From Minisyncoccota bacterium (GTDB lineage Bacteria; Patescibacteriota; Minisyncoccia; Phycocordibacterales; UBA9973): 7,333 nt of DNA. Of this stretch, positions 1-5,377 are shown piece after piece. Position 1 is the first letter of the stretch; each line of letters starts with the position of its first letter. Both the position numbers and the translations under genes were made by a program. The stretch spans positions 1-7,333 of the forward strand of contig JAOAUE010000006.1 in assembly GCA_030157745.1 (NCBI GenBank). The letters run 5' to 3'. Below the pieces are notes generated by a model. That model ran no database searches, was not told the DNA's origin, and saw only the letters and a list, made by a program, of their open reading frames with translations.

Positions 1-209
1 GGACGGCGTTTGCCTTGCAATAGTGAGTCACAAGCCCAAGCTATGCGTTTGTCACGAGTTTCTTGTTTCTTGGCAGAGATAACCCAACAAATAAATTCAT
101 TGCGTGCCAAAGGAGTGATATCATCCCAAAGAGCTTTTACTTTTGCATTTTTGTCTAAAGCTTCTTTAAAATCTTTAGGTAGGATGTGAGGAAGTTTTTC
201 TTTTTCCAT
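1..209 (-). CDS. YdeI/OmpD-associated (OmdA-type) protein, 3' end beyond window
   Basis: The reading frame opens at an ATG at 209 and runs off the left edge after 69 codons, so the C-terminus is missing. The translation begins MEKEKLPHILPKDFKEAL and contains DDITPLARNEFICWV (about residues 29-43), SAKKQETRDKRI (45-56) and LLQGKRR near the edge. This order (hydrophobic helix, ITPLARNE, AKK-ETR--RI, then GKRR) is that of the OmdA domain found in YdeI/OmpD-associated proteins. Family members have been linked to bacteriocin resistance, but their molecular function is unclear. Relatives usually end soon after the GKRR stretch in a short Cys-Pro-Gly motif, so probably only about 10-15 residues are lost. 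The ATG is 9 bp downstream of the metallophosphoesterase stop on the same strand, so the two are probably cotranscribed. No Shine-Dalgarno sequence precedes the start. The family call is fairly secure; the biological role is not. Confidence 0.8.
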   Translation of the reverse strand, partial: MEKEKLPHILPKDFKEALDKNAKVKALWDDITPLARNEFICWVISAKKQETRDKRIAWACDSLLQGKRR

Positions 210-218
210 AAGAGTGAA

Positions 219-1328
219 TTATTTTACTCTAAAAGTGATCTCTACCAACTCTGGAGTATTGAAAAGTCTCATAGGCACCCCAGCTGTTCCTATCCCGCTT
301 GTAGTTATAGTAGTAAGAGAGCCATCAACATTTGCTCCATAAATATATTTGCCATAAACAGACTTAACAACATAATAAAACGGCCAAAACTGTCCTTTGT
401 GAGTGTGCCCCGAGAGCATCAAGTCAGCACCTATTTCTAGAGCGCTATTTTGGAATGTTGGTGGGTGATTTATAAGTATTAGAGGTTTTGTGCTGTCTAC
501 TTTCAAACTTTTTAAAACTCCATCAGCGACACTAGCTTGCTTTTTGTTTCGATAAGAGATACCAGCGATCTGCACCCCTTGATAATCAACAACACCATCA
601 ACTATGACATTTACTCCAGCATTTTTTATAGAAGTTAGAAAGCCAGCATAGTCTCCATACTCTTCATGATTTCCTGGAGCATAAAATACAGGTATCTTTT
701 GAGTTAGTCCTTTCCAGGACTCTGTAATAAGAGTTGTGTCATTTTTTGGACCATCATAAAAGTCGCCGGCATGAAAGACAAGACTTGGATTTACATCCAA
801 AATCTTTTTTACCACTTTGTCGGAAAACTTTTTGTGATTTACGAGCCCAAAGTGTGTGTCAGAAACTAGCACCGCCCTTTTACCATCCCACTCTTTAGGA
901 GCATTTGGCAAAAGTATTTCATATTTTGTAACTTTGATAAATTTTGCTTGTATAAGACCTATAGCGCTGAAAGCTAGTGCGACAAAAACAAAACCAAGCG
1001 CAATATAGATAGGCAAAGCAAAGCCAAATACTTTACCGAGCAACAAAAGCACAGAGAGCAAAAAACCAAGAATCAAAAGATAAAACATAACTCCACCTAA
1101 AACACTCGAAAGATAATATATAACTCTTACAAAAAGACCGTCAGAGAGCCGACTAAGAGCCATACTAAGAACAAAAATTGCTGGACCAACAAGACAAAAA
1201 ATCATAACTCCTCTAAAAGCGCCTGGGGACAATCTCAAAACCACAGAATAAATCTTCCCTATCAATAAAGATAAGGCAAAGAGACTAACTGTAAAAAATG
1301 ATATCAAAAAAATCTGTATGCTATTCAT
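219..1328 (-). CDS. membrane-anchored calcineurin-like metallophosphoesterase (YkuE/YaeI type)
   Basis: This is a 369-aa protein with about four hydrophobic helices (roughly residues 5-25, 40-60, 68-98 and 104-128) followed by a metallophosphoesterase domain from about residue 150. All the family's metal-site motifs are visible in order: SDTH (D157, H159), GD (188-189), GNHE (219-222), H288 in INHPP, and GHTH (307-310). The tail TSGIGTAGVPMRLFNTPE (343-360) is typical of the YkuE/YaeI branch. Such enzymes use a two-metal centre to hydrolyse phosphomonoesters or phosphodiesters; some members act on lipid-linked substrates such as UDP-diacylglucosamine, but the substrate here cannot be read from sequence. 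Whether the catalytic domain faces the cytoplasm or the outside is unresolved, because the helix count is only estimated. The ATG at 1328 places a hydrophobic helix right at the N-terminus; only a weak AGG lies upstream. It probably leads a two-gene operon with the OmdA-type gene. Confidence 0.9.
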   Translation of the reverse strand: MNSIQIFLISFFTVSLFALSLLIGKIYSVVLRLSPGAFRGVMIFCLVGPAIFVLSMALSRLSDGLFVRVIYYLSSVLGGVMFYLLILGFLLSVLLLLGKVFGFALPIYIALGFVFVALAFSAIGLIQAKFIKVTKYEILLPNAPKEWDGKRAVLVSDTHFGLVNHKKFSDKVVKKILDVNPSLVFHAGDFYDGPKNDTTLITESWKGLTQKIPVFYAPGNHEEYGDYAGFLTSIKNAGVNVIVDGVVDYQGVQIAGISYRNKKQASVADGVLKSLKVDSTKPLILINHPPTFQNSALEIGADLMLSGHTHKGQFWPFYYVVKSVYGKYIYGANVDGSLTTITTSGIGTAGVPMRLFNTPELVEITFRVK

Positions 1329-1352
1329 GGGTAACCTGGGTAAATTTAACTA

Positions 1353-1361
1353 TGTTATAAT
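1353..1361 (+). promoter_or_regulatory. extended -10 promoter for the DoxX-like gene
   Basis: TGTTATAAT matches the extended -10 form TGnTATAAT exactly. A start about 7 bp downstream would give a leader of roughly 36 nt before the ATG at 1404. No convincing -35 box lies 16-18 bp upstream. The same nine bases recur at 1906 and 7250. The transcription start is inferred. Confidence 0.6.
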
Positions 1362-1365
1362 AGCA
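1357..1365 (-). promoter_or_regulatory. extended -10 promoter for the metallophosphoesterase gene
   Basis: Read on the minus strand, positions 1365 to 1357 are TGCTATTAT, an extended -10 box with five of six core matches. It overlaps the plus-strand extended -10 by five bases (1357-1361). Transcription would start near 1350, giving a leader of about 20 nt before the ATG at 1328. It is the best promoter candidate in the 75-bp divergent gap. Confidence 0.5.
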
Positions 1366-1403
1366 TCATTATTACTAAAACAATAACAAAATAATTTTAA
1401 TTT

Positions 1404-1859
1404 ATGATCGGAAAAATGATGAAAAAGTGTTCTTGGTGTAATGTTGATATGGGCCTCTTGGCTATCCGTATCGGTGTAGCATCTGTATTTATATTTATGG
1501 GCTGGATGAAAGTATCAAACCTAGATGCTACAGTTGGGGCTTTCGGACAAATGGGCTTTGCTCCATTTTGGGCATACGTCGTAGGTTTTACAGAACTTAT
1601 CGGTGGAGTGGCCGTACTTCTCGGAGTTTATACAAGATTTTTTGCTACCCTACTATCTATAGTTATGCTTGTAGCGACAATCACAGTTCACAAAGACAAG
1701 ACTCTTTCTCTTCATATCTTTACCCTTATTGGTCTAGTGCTCTCTGGTGGCGGTAAATACTCTGTCATCAAAAGTGCTTGTGGTTGCGGTAAGTGTGCGA
1801 TCTGCCAAGAAAGTGATGTAGAGCCAAAAGCTCCACAAAATCCTTCAATGCAAATGTAA
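1404..1859 (+). CDS. DoxX-family membrane protein with cysteine clusters
   Basis: This is a 151-aa protein with four hydrophobic segments (about 18-36, 55-75, 79-97 and 100-115), the usual DoxX layout. Family-like features include GWMKV at the end of helix 1, a GQMGFAP stretch (48-54), and GFTELIGGVAVLLGVYTRF (61-79) across helix 2, where a glutamate followed by GG, then LLG and TR, is characteristic. DoxX proteins are small membrane proteins tied to quinone or thiol redox chemistry and oxidative stress; their mechanism is poorly settled. Unusually, six cysteines flank the helices: C9 and C12 (CSWC) before helix 1, and C126, C128, C131 and C134 (CGCGKCAIC) after helix 4. ATGs at 1416 and 1419 are alternative starts; 1416 has GGAAAA just upstream, and all options keep the CxxC. 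A terminator stem begins 4 bp after the stop. Confidence 0.82.
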   Translation: MIGKMMKKCSWCNVDMGLLAIRIGVASVFIFMGWMKVSNLDATVGAFGQMGFAPFWAYVVGFTELIGGVAVLLGVYTRFFATLLSIVMLVATITVHKDKTLSLHIFTLIGLVLSGGGKYSVIKSACGCGKCAICQESDVEPKAPQNPSMQM

Positions 1860-1862
1860 TAT

Positions 1863-1901
1863 AAAACAAAAATCCGCCATACTGTGGCGGATTTTTGTTT
1901 T
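1863..1901 (+). terminator. Rho-independent terminator after the DoxX-like gene
   Basis: A perfect 17-bp inverted repeat (arms 1863-1879 and 1885-1901) surrounds a 5-base loop, TACTG. The GC core is CCGCCA/TGGCGG. The 3' arm continues as ATTTTTGTTTTT, giving the U-rich tail, and the 5' arm is A-rich, so the hairpin could also stop minus-strand transcription. It starts 4 bp after the DoxX stop codon. Confidence 0.9.
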
Positions 1902-1905
1902 TGGG

Positions 1906-1914
1906 TGTTATAAT
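1906..1914 (+). promoter_or_regulatory. extended -10 promoter, leaderless type, for the 56-aa ORF/TMEM175 operon
   Basis: TGTTATAAT lies just 4 bp after the terminator stem and 8 bp before the ATG at 1923. A start 6-8 bp after the box would put the mRNA 5' end at about 1921, within 2 nt of the start codon. There is no usable -35 box; the -35 position falls in the 3' arm of the terminator. Confidence 0.6.
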
Positions 1915-1922
1915 ATATGTAT

Positions 1923-2093
1923 ATGACATGGTTACAAACAACACTTCAAACAATCTGGGCTTCATTGGTCGCATTTGGAATTATTAAAAGCATTATCGTG
2001 ATAGTCATCATCGCACTTGTATCTCGCGCACAAAAGTTGCTCGGTCTTGTTGCAGCGATACTTTTCATTGCTTTTCTAGCTCACTGGATCTAA
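1923..2093 (+). CDS. small two-helix membrane protein (56 aa), uncharacterised
   Basis: I do not recognise a family. The ATG at 1923 opens a 56-codon frame ending in TAA at 2091-2093. The product begins MTWLQTTLQTIW and has two hydrophobic helices (about 11-34, rich in Ile/Val, and 39-55), joined by a short basic turn with R35 and K38. It contains no cysteine and no acidic residue at all. Support for it being real: the ATG sits 8 bp behind a perfect extended -10, the stop is 3 bp before the TMEM175 start, and the frame fills an otherwise empty gap with a coherent membrane protein. The first helix is vaguely like the N-terminal membrane helix of MscS-related proteins, which is too weak to assign. 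It may assemble with, or modulate, the downstream channel; that is inference from gene order alone. A second ATG at 1928 is out of frame. Confidence 0.65.
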   Translation: MTWLQTTLQTIWASLVAFGIIKSIIVIVIIALVSRAQKLLGLVAAILFIAFLAHWI

Positions 2094-2096
2094 ATC

Positions 2097-2657
2097 ATGC
2101 AACCTATAAGCAAAGCCAGGCTCGAACAATTTAGTGATGGTGTTTTTGCTATTGCTATTACCCTTCTCGCCCTCGAAATCAAAGTTCCGCATCTGGAAAA
2201 TACCGACCTAAAAAACTCCTTACACGAACTCCTGCCTCTTATTCCAAACATAGCAACGTTTATTTTGAGTTTCTTGGGTATCGCTATCTTTTGGGTCAAC
2301 CACCACCAACTAACTAGAAATATCAGCACGGTTTCCAGAAGAGTTGTTTGGGGCAATATGCTTTTTTTGTTATTTGTTACACTTATTCCTTTTGCTACAT
2401 CTGCTATGGCCGAAAACTACGGAAACATTTTGGCAGTTATGACTTATAGTCTTATATTGCTTGGTTCTTCGAGTAGCTTTAGTATTCTTAGGTATTTTGT
2501 TGAAAAACACGAAGGCAATACTAAGGTCAAAATATTGAGAAGTCTCGTTGGCCCTATGGTCTATAGTCTAGCTTTTTTAAGCGCTTTCTATTCTCTAGGT
2601 ACGACTTACGCACTACTCATAATCCCACCGCTTTTTTACTTCCTCCCTAGAAAATAA
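2097..2657 (+). CDS. TMEM175-family (DUF1211) potassium channel
   Basis: This is a 186-aa protein with about six hydrophobic helices (13-29, 47-67, 83-101, 108-132, 148-166, 168-184). The N-terminus carries the family signature RLEQFSDGVFAIAITLLALE (8-27): a conserved Arg, then FSDG, in the first helix. WVNHHQL (66-72) at the end of helix 2 is also typical. Prokaryotic TMEM175 proteins have one six-helix repeat and assemble as tetramers. They conduct potassium through a pore lined by helix-1 hydrophobic residues and lack the TVGYG selectivity filter, which is absent here too. The length is normal for a bacterial member. The start lies 3 bp after the stop of the 56-aa ORF and has no Shine-Dalgarno sequence, so translation is probably coupled. 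There is no obvious hairpin at the 3' end, so read-through into the RRM gene is possible. Confidence 0.9.
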   Translation: MQPISKARLEQFSDGVFAIAITLLALEIKVPHLENTDLKNSLHELLPLIPNIATFILSFLGIAIFWVNHHQLTRNISTVSRRVVWGNMLFLLFVTLIPFATSAMAENYGNILAVMTYSLILLGSSSSFSILRYFVEKHEGNTKVKILRSLVGPMVYSLAFLSAFYSLGTTYALLIIPPLFYFLPRK

Positions 2658-2695
2658 TCCACACATTGACCCACTATCAAAACATGCAAGCTTTG

Positions 2696-2704
2696 TGTTA
2701 TAGT
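2696..2704 (+). promoter_or_regulatory. candidate extended -10 promoter for the RRM gene
   Basis: TGTTATAGT differs from the extended -10 used elsewhere in the window by one base. It would give a leader of about 65 nt before the ATG at 2777. A second weaker option, TGCTATTGT, lies at 2707-2715. No -35 box is correctly spaced: TTGACC at 2666 is 27 bp away. The choice between the two boxes is open. Confidence 0.4.
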
Positions 2705-2776
2705 TGTGCTATTGTAATGTCCACTTATCGAAATAGTGCGTTGCAAAGATTAAACAAAATAATTTAAGTACAAAAA

Positions 2777-3058
2777 ATGAGTAATAAAGTTTTCGTTGGT
2801 AGTGTTTCATTCAAGACCAACAATGATGCCTTAGCAGCACACTTTGCAAGTGTTGGAACAGTCACTTCTGCAAACATCATCATGGATAAGATGACTGGTA
2901 AATCAAAAGGTTTTGGTTTCGTTGAGTTTTCAACAGAAGCTGAGGCTCAAGCAGCAGTAGATAAGCTAAATGGTAGTACTCTTGATGGACGCGAAATCTT
3001 TGTAGATATCGCTCGCCCAAGCGAGAAGAAAGAGGGAGGTTTCCGAGGTAATCGCTAA
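2777..3058 (+). CDS. single-RRM RNA-binding protein
   Basis: This is a 93-aa protein made of one RNA recognition motif plus a short tail. RNP2 is VFVGSV (5-10) and RNP1 is KGFGFVEF (44-51), whose Phe residues (F46, F48) stack on RNA bases. Other typical RRM positions are the DKMTGKSKG loop before RNP1, the helix AEAQAAVDKLNG (55-66), and LDGREIFVDIARP (69-81). RNP2 ends in Ser-Val instead of the more common Asn-Leu. The tail EKKEGGFRGNR (83-93) is basic and glycine-rich, like a short RGG tail. Bacterial proteins of this type, known from cyanobacteria and common in CPR genomes, bind single-stranded RNA and are often linked to cold response; the targets here are unknown. The ATG at 2777 is preceded by an A-rich stretch with no Shine-Dalgarno. 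The gene has its own leader and terminator, so it is probably monocistronic. Confidence 0.92.
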   Translation: MSNKVFVGSVSFKTNNDALAAHFASVGTVTSANIIMDKMTGKSKGFGFVEFSTEAEAQAAVDKLNGSTLDGREIFVDIARPSEKKEGGFRGNR

Positions 3059-3070
3059 TCTATTTTCTTT

Positions 3071-3102
3071 AACAAAAACGCTCAGAAATGAGCGTTTTTG
3101 TT
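3071..3102 (+). terminator. Rho-independent terminator after the RRM gene
   Basis: A perfect 14-bp inverted repeat (arms 3071-3084 and 3089-3102) closes on a GAAA tetraloop. The core is CGCTCA/TGAGCG, and the 3' arm ends in TTTTTGTT. It lies 12 bp after the RRM stop and directly before the recG promoter. The A-rich 5' arm means it could work in both directions. Confidence 0.88.
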
Positions 3103-3103
3103 A

Positions 3104-3112
3104 TGCTAAAAT
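3104..3112 (+). promoter_or_regulatory. extended -10 promoter, leaderless type, for recG
   Basis: TGCTAAAAT is an extended -10 with one core mismatch. It starts 1 bp beyond the terminator stem and ends 9 bp before the recG ATG, predicting an mRNA 5' end near 3119. The overlapping TGTTATGCT at 3099-3107 is an alternative box. The -35 position falls inside the terminator loop and 3' arm and has no TTGACA-like sequence. Confidence 0.5.
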
Positions 3113-3121
3113 ACTTATATC

Positions 3122-5287
3122 ATGATAACTTTTGAGTCCAAAATAGACTCTCTCATAAGACTCAAAGAAGATACTCGCAGGGCTTTAAACAAACTCAATA
3201 TCTTCACTGTCAAAGATCTGCTCTACCACTACCCTACCCGCTACGCTGATGCTAGTAGTTTTGTTTCTATTGCAAATCTAAGCGAGGGACAAAATGCGAC
3301 CATAAGAGGAACTATAAAAAAAATAGTCAGCAAAAAATCTTGGAAAACCAAAACCGCTCTAAGCGAAGCTGTAGTTGAAGATGTTAGTGGCACTATAAAT
3401 GTTATTTGGTTCAACCAGCCATACCTAGCCAAAATGCTCGGCATTGGGCAAACAGTAGAACTAACTGGCAAGGTTTCTATTTATAAAGACAAGCTTAGCT
3501 TGGTAAACCCAAACACTCGTGAAGAAAAGACTTTGCCTATAGATAGCCACGACTCTCTATTTGCTAGCGACAAAGATGGAGTTTTAACACCTCTGTACAA
3601 AGAAAGTAAGGGCGTCTCAAGTGAGTGGTTCTCTCATGCTATTGCCAGAGCTCTGACAACTATAGAAAATATCCCGGACCATATCCCAAATGAAATTTTA
3701 AAAAAATACTCCCTACCCTCACTAAAATCTGCTTTTATTTATATTCACAATCCCAAAAAGTTCAGCGACGCACTCAAGGCACGCAAAAGATTTGCCTTTG
3801 ATGAGATTTTTCAGATCAACCTTGCTCGTACACTTGAAAAACAAAAAATGCAAAAAGAAAAAGCTTACTCCATAGAAACAAAATCCTTGGATATCGAAAA
3901 TTTTATTTCTAGATTTCCTTTCCCTCTAACAAAAGCTCAAGAAAAATCCATAGACCATATCATGAAAGACTTGGAAAAAGACTCTCCTATGTCGAGGCTT
4001 TTGGAAGGTGATGTTGGTAGCGGAAAAACAGCTGTAGCAGCAACTGCTGTTTATGCCACTGTTATGAATAGGCCTGGAGCTAAAGAAAACAAACAATCAT
4101 TTGGCTCTCTGCAGGTAGCCTATATGGCTCCGACAGAGATTTTAGCAACACAGCATTTCGAGTCTTTTATAAAATACTTTGAGCATACTGGTATATCTAT
4201 CGCCCTAATTACTGGAAGTGGTTGTAGAAAGTTCCCAACCAAGGTTGCCTCTAGCCAAACTCCCTGGACAAATATCTCTAGAAGTCAGCTCCAAAAGTGG
4301 ATTGCAAATGGTGAAATACCGATAGTCATCGGAACTCATGCTCTTATCCAAAAGAGTCTCTCTTTCAAACATTTAGCGCTAGCGATAATAGATGAACAAC
4401 ACAGGTTTGGACTAAATCAAAGAAAATCAATCGCCAAAAAAGACTCTCACTCCCCTCATCTCCTTTCTATGACAGCTACTCCTATTCCGAGAACACTAGC
4501 CCTGACTATTTATGGAGATCTTGATTTATCCCTACTAGACGAAATGCCAAAAGGTAGAAAGCAAATAATCACAGAAATAGTTTTACCAAACAAAAGAGAA
4601 GAAACTTATACAAAAATAAAATCCCTCCTACAAGAAGGTCGCCAAGCTTATGTGATTTGTCCACGTATCAACGAGCCAGACCCCGAACTAGAAAAAGCCG
4701 TCATCGCCAAAAGTGTAACCGAAGAAGCAAAGAGACTGCAGAGAGATATTTTCCCGGAGTACAAAATAGGCGTGCTCCACAGCAAAATGACCAAAGATCA
4801 GAAAGAATCTGTCATGGAAGATTTTTATGAACACAAAATAGATATTTTGGTAGCTACATCTGTTGTCGAAGTGGGAGTCAATGTACCAAATGCAACCTCT
4901 ATCATTATCGAAGGGGCTGAGAGGTTTGGACTTGCCCAACTTCACCAGCTTCGTGGAAGAGTTATGCGAAGTAGCCATCAACCATATTGTTATTTGTTCG
5001 CTGATGCCAAAACAGAAAAAACCAAAGAACGTATGAAGCTTTTCACACAAGCAAAAAATGGTTTTGAGCTGGCTGAGTACGACCTTTCTCTTCGTGGAAC
5101 AGGTGAGCTCACAGGACTCAAACAATGGGGCATCTCAGATATAGGTATGGAAGCTCTCCGAAATACGAAACTCGTAGAAGCGGCACAAATAAGTGCCAAA
5201 GAACTCGTAACAAAAGATCCTGAGCTGAAAAATCATCCCTTACTAAAAGAAACTGTGAAGCTATACGAACAAATGCATTTTGAATAA
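3122..5287 (+). CDS. recG: ATP-dependent DNA helicase RecG
   Basis: This is a 721-aa superfamily 2 helicase that remodels stalled replication forks and Holliday junctions. The N-terminal wedge/OB-fold region spans about 50-135 (NATIRGTIKKI at 58-68, VELTGKVSIY at 112-121). Helicase motifs follow in order: Walker A GDVGSGKT (296-303), Ia APTEILATQHF (336-346), II DEQH (424-427), III SMTATPIPRT (449-458), IV VICPRINE (511-518), V ILVATSVVEVGVNVP (575-589) and VI QLHQLRGRVMR (606-616). The RecG-specific TRG region is RGTGELTGLKQWG (658-670). Oddities: motif VI has Met615 where GRVGR is usual; the N-terminal region has LKEDTRRAL where relatives have an LKGVG-like turn; and extra residues appear near 316-330 and 367-390. 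Length is within the family range (E. coli about 693 aa). The ATG at 3122 fits the N-terminus and sits 9 bp after an extended -10, so the mRNA is probably leaderless. Confidence 0.96.
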   Translation: MITFESKIDSLIRLKEDTRRALNKLNIFTVKDLLYHYPTRYADASSFVSIANLSEGQNATIRGTIKKIVSKKSWKTKTALSEAVVEDVSGTINVIWFNQPYLAKMLGIGQTVELTGKVSIYKDKLSLVNPNTREEKTLPIDSHDSLFASDKDGVLTPLYKESKGVSSEWFSHAIARALTTIENIPDHIPNEILKKYSLPSLKSAFIYIHNPKKFSDALKARKRFAFDEIFQINLARTLEKQKMQKEKAYSIETKSLDIENFISRFPFPLTKAQEKSIDHIMKDLEKDSPMSRLLEGDVGSGKTAVAATAVYATVMNRPGAKENKQSFGSLQVAYMAPTEILATQHFESFIKYFEHTGISIALITGSGCRKFPTKVASSQTPWTNISRSQLQKWIANGEIPIVIGTHALIQKSLSFKHLALAIIDEQHRFGLNQRKSIAKKDSHSPHLLSMTATPIPRTLALTIYGDLDLSLLDEMPKGRKQIITEIVLPNKREETYTKIKSLLQEGRQAYVICPRINEPDPELEKAVIAKSVTEEAKRLQRDIFPEYKIGVLHSKMTKDQKESVMEDFYEHKIDILVATSVVEVGVNVPNATSIIIEGAERFGLAQLHQLRGRVMRSSHQPYCYLFADAKTEKTKERMKLFTQAKNGFELAEYDLSLRGTGELTGLKQWGISDIGMEALRNTKLVEAAQISAKELVTKDPELKNHPLLKETVKLYEQMHFE

Positions 5288-5301
5288 AAATCCCAATTCA
5301 C

Positions 5302-5322
5302 TCTTGCGAGAGTTTCGCGAGA
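5302..5322 (+). other. short hairpin just after recG
   Basis: TCTTGCGA (5302-5309) and TCGCGAGA (5315-5322) pair over 8 bp with one T-G wobble around a GAGTT loop. There is no U-tract directly after it. It lies between the recG stop and the main terminator hairpin, and may protect the mRNA 3' end or add to termination. Its function is a guess. Confidence 0.3.
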
Positions 5323-5326
5323 CAAG

Positions 5327-5357
5327 AAAAAAGCCCTTCTTTAAAAGAAGGGCTTTT
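5327..5357 (-). terminator. terminator shared by convergent recG and lipoprotein genes
   Basis: A perfect 12-bp stem (arms 5329-5340 and 5346-5357, core GCCCTTCT/AGAAGGGC) has a 5-base TTAAA loop. On the minus strand the stem runs into TTTTTTCTT, a proper U-tract for the lipoprotein gene, whose stop is 20 bp upstream. On the plus strand the stem ends in CTTTT followed by G and an A-run, a weaker tail for recG. Bidirectional use is likely. Confidence 0.85.
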
Positions 5358-5377
5358 GAAAAAAAATGAAAATCTAT

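Noticed and set aside
186..440. Plus-strand 84-codon frame opposite the metallophosphoesterase C-terminus
   Set aside because: It lies antisense to conserved catalytic-domain sequence, has a low-complexity translation, and shows no promoter or domain.
1768..1974. Minus-strand 68-codon frame across the DoxX end and terminator
   Set aside because: It reads through the perfect terminator stem and the 56-aa ORF start; it is a chance frame.
2666..2704. TTGACC (2666) as the -35 partner of TATAGT (2699)
   Set aside because: The spacing is 27 bp, far from the 16-18 bp needed.
4688..5125. Minus-strand 145-codon frame inside recG
   Set aside because: It is antisense to RecG helicase motifs V and VI; the composition is a reflection of recG codons, with no recognisable domain.
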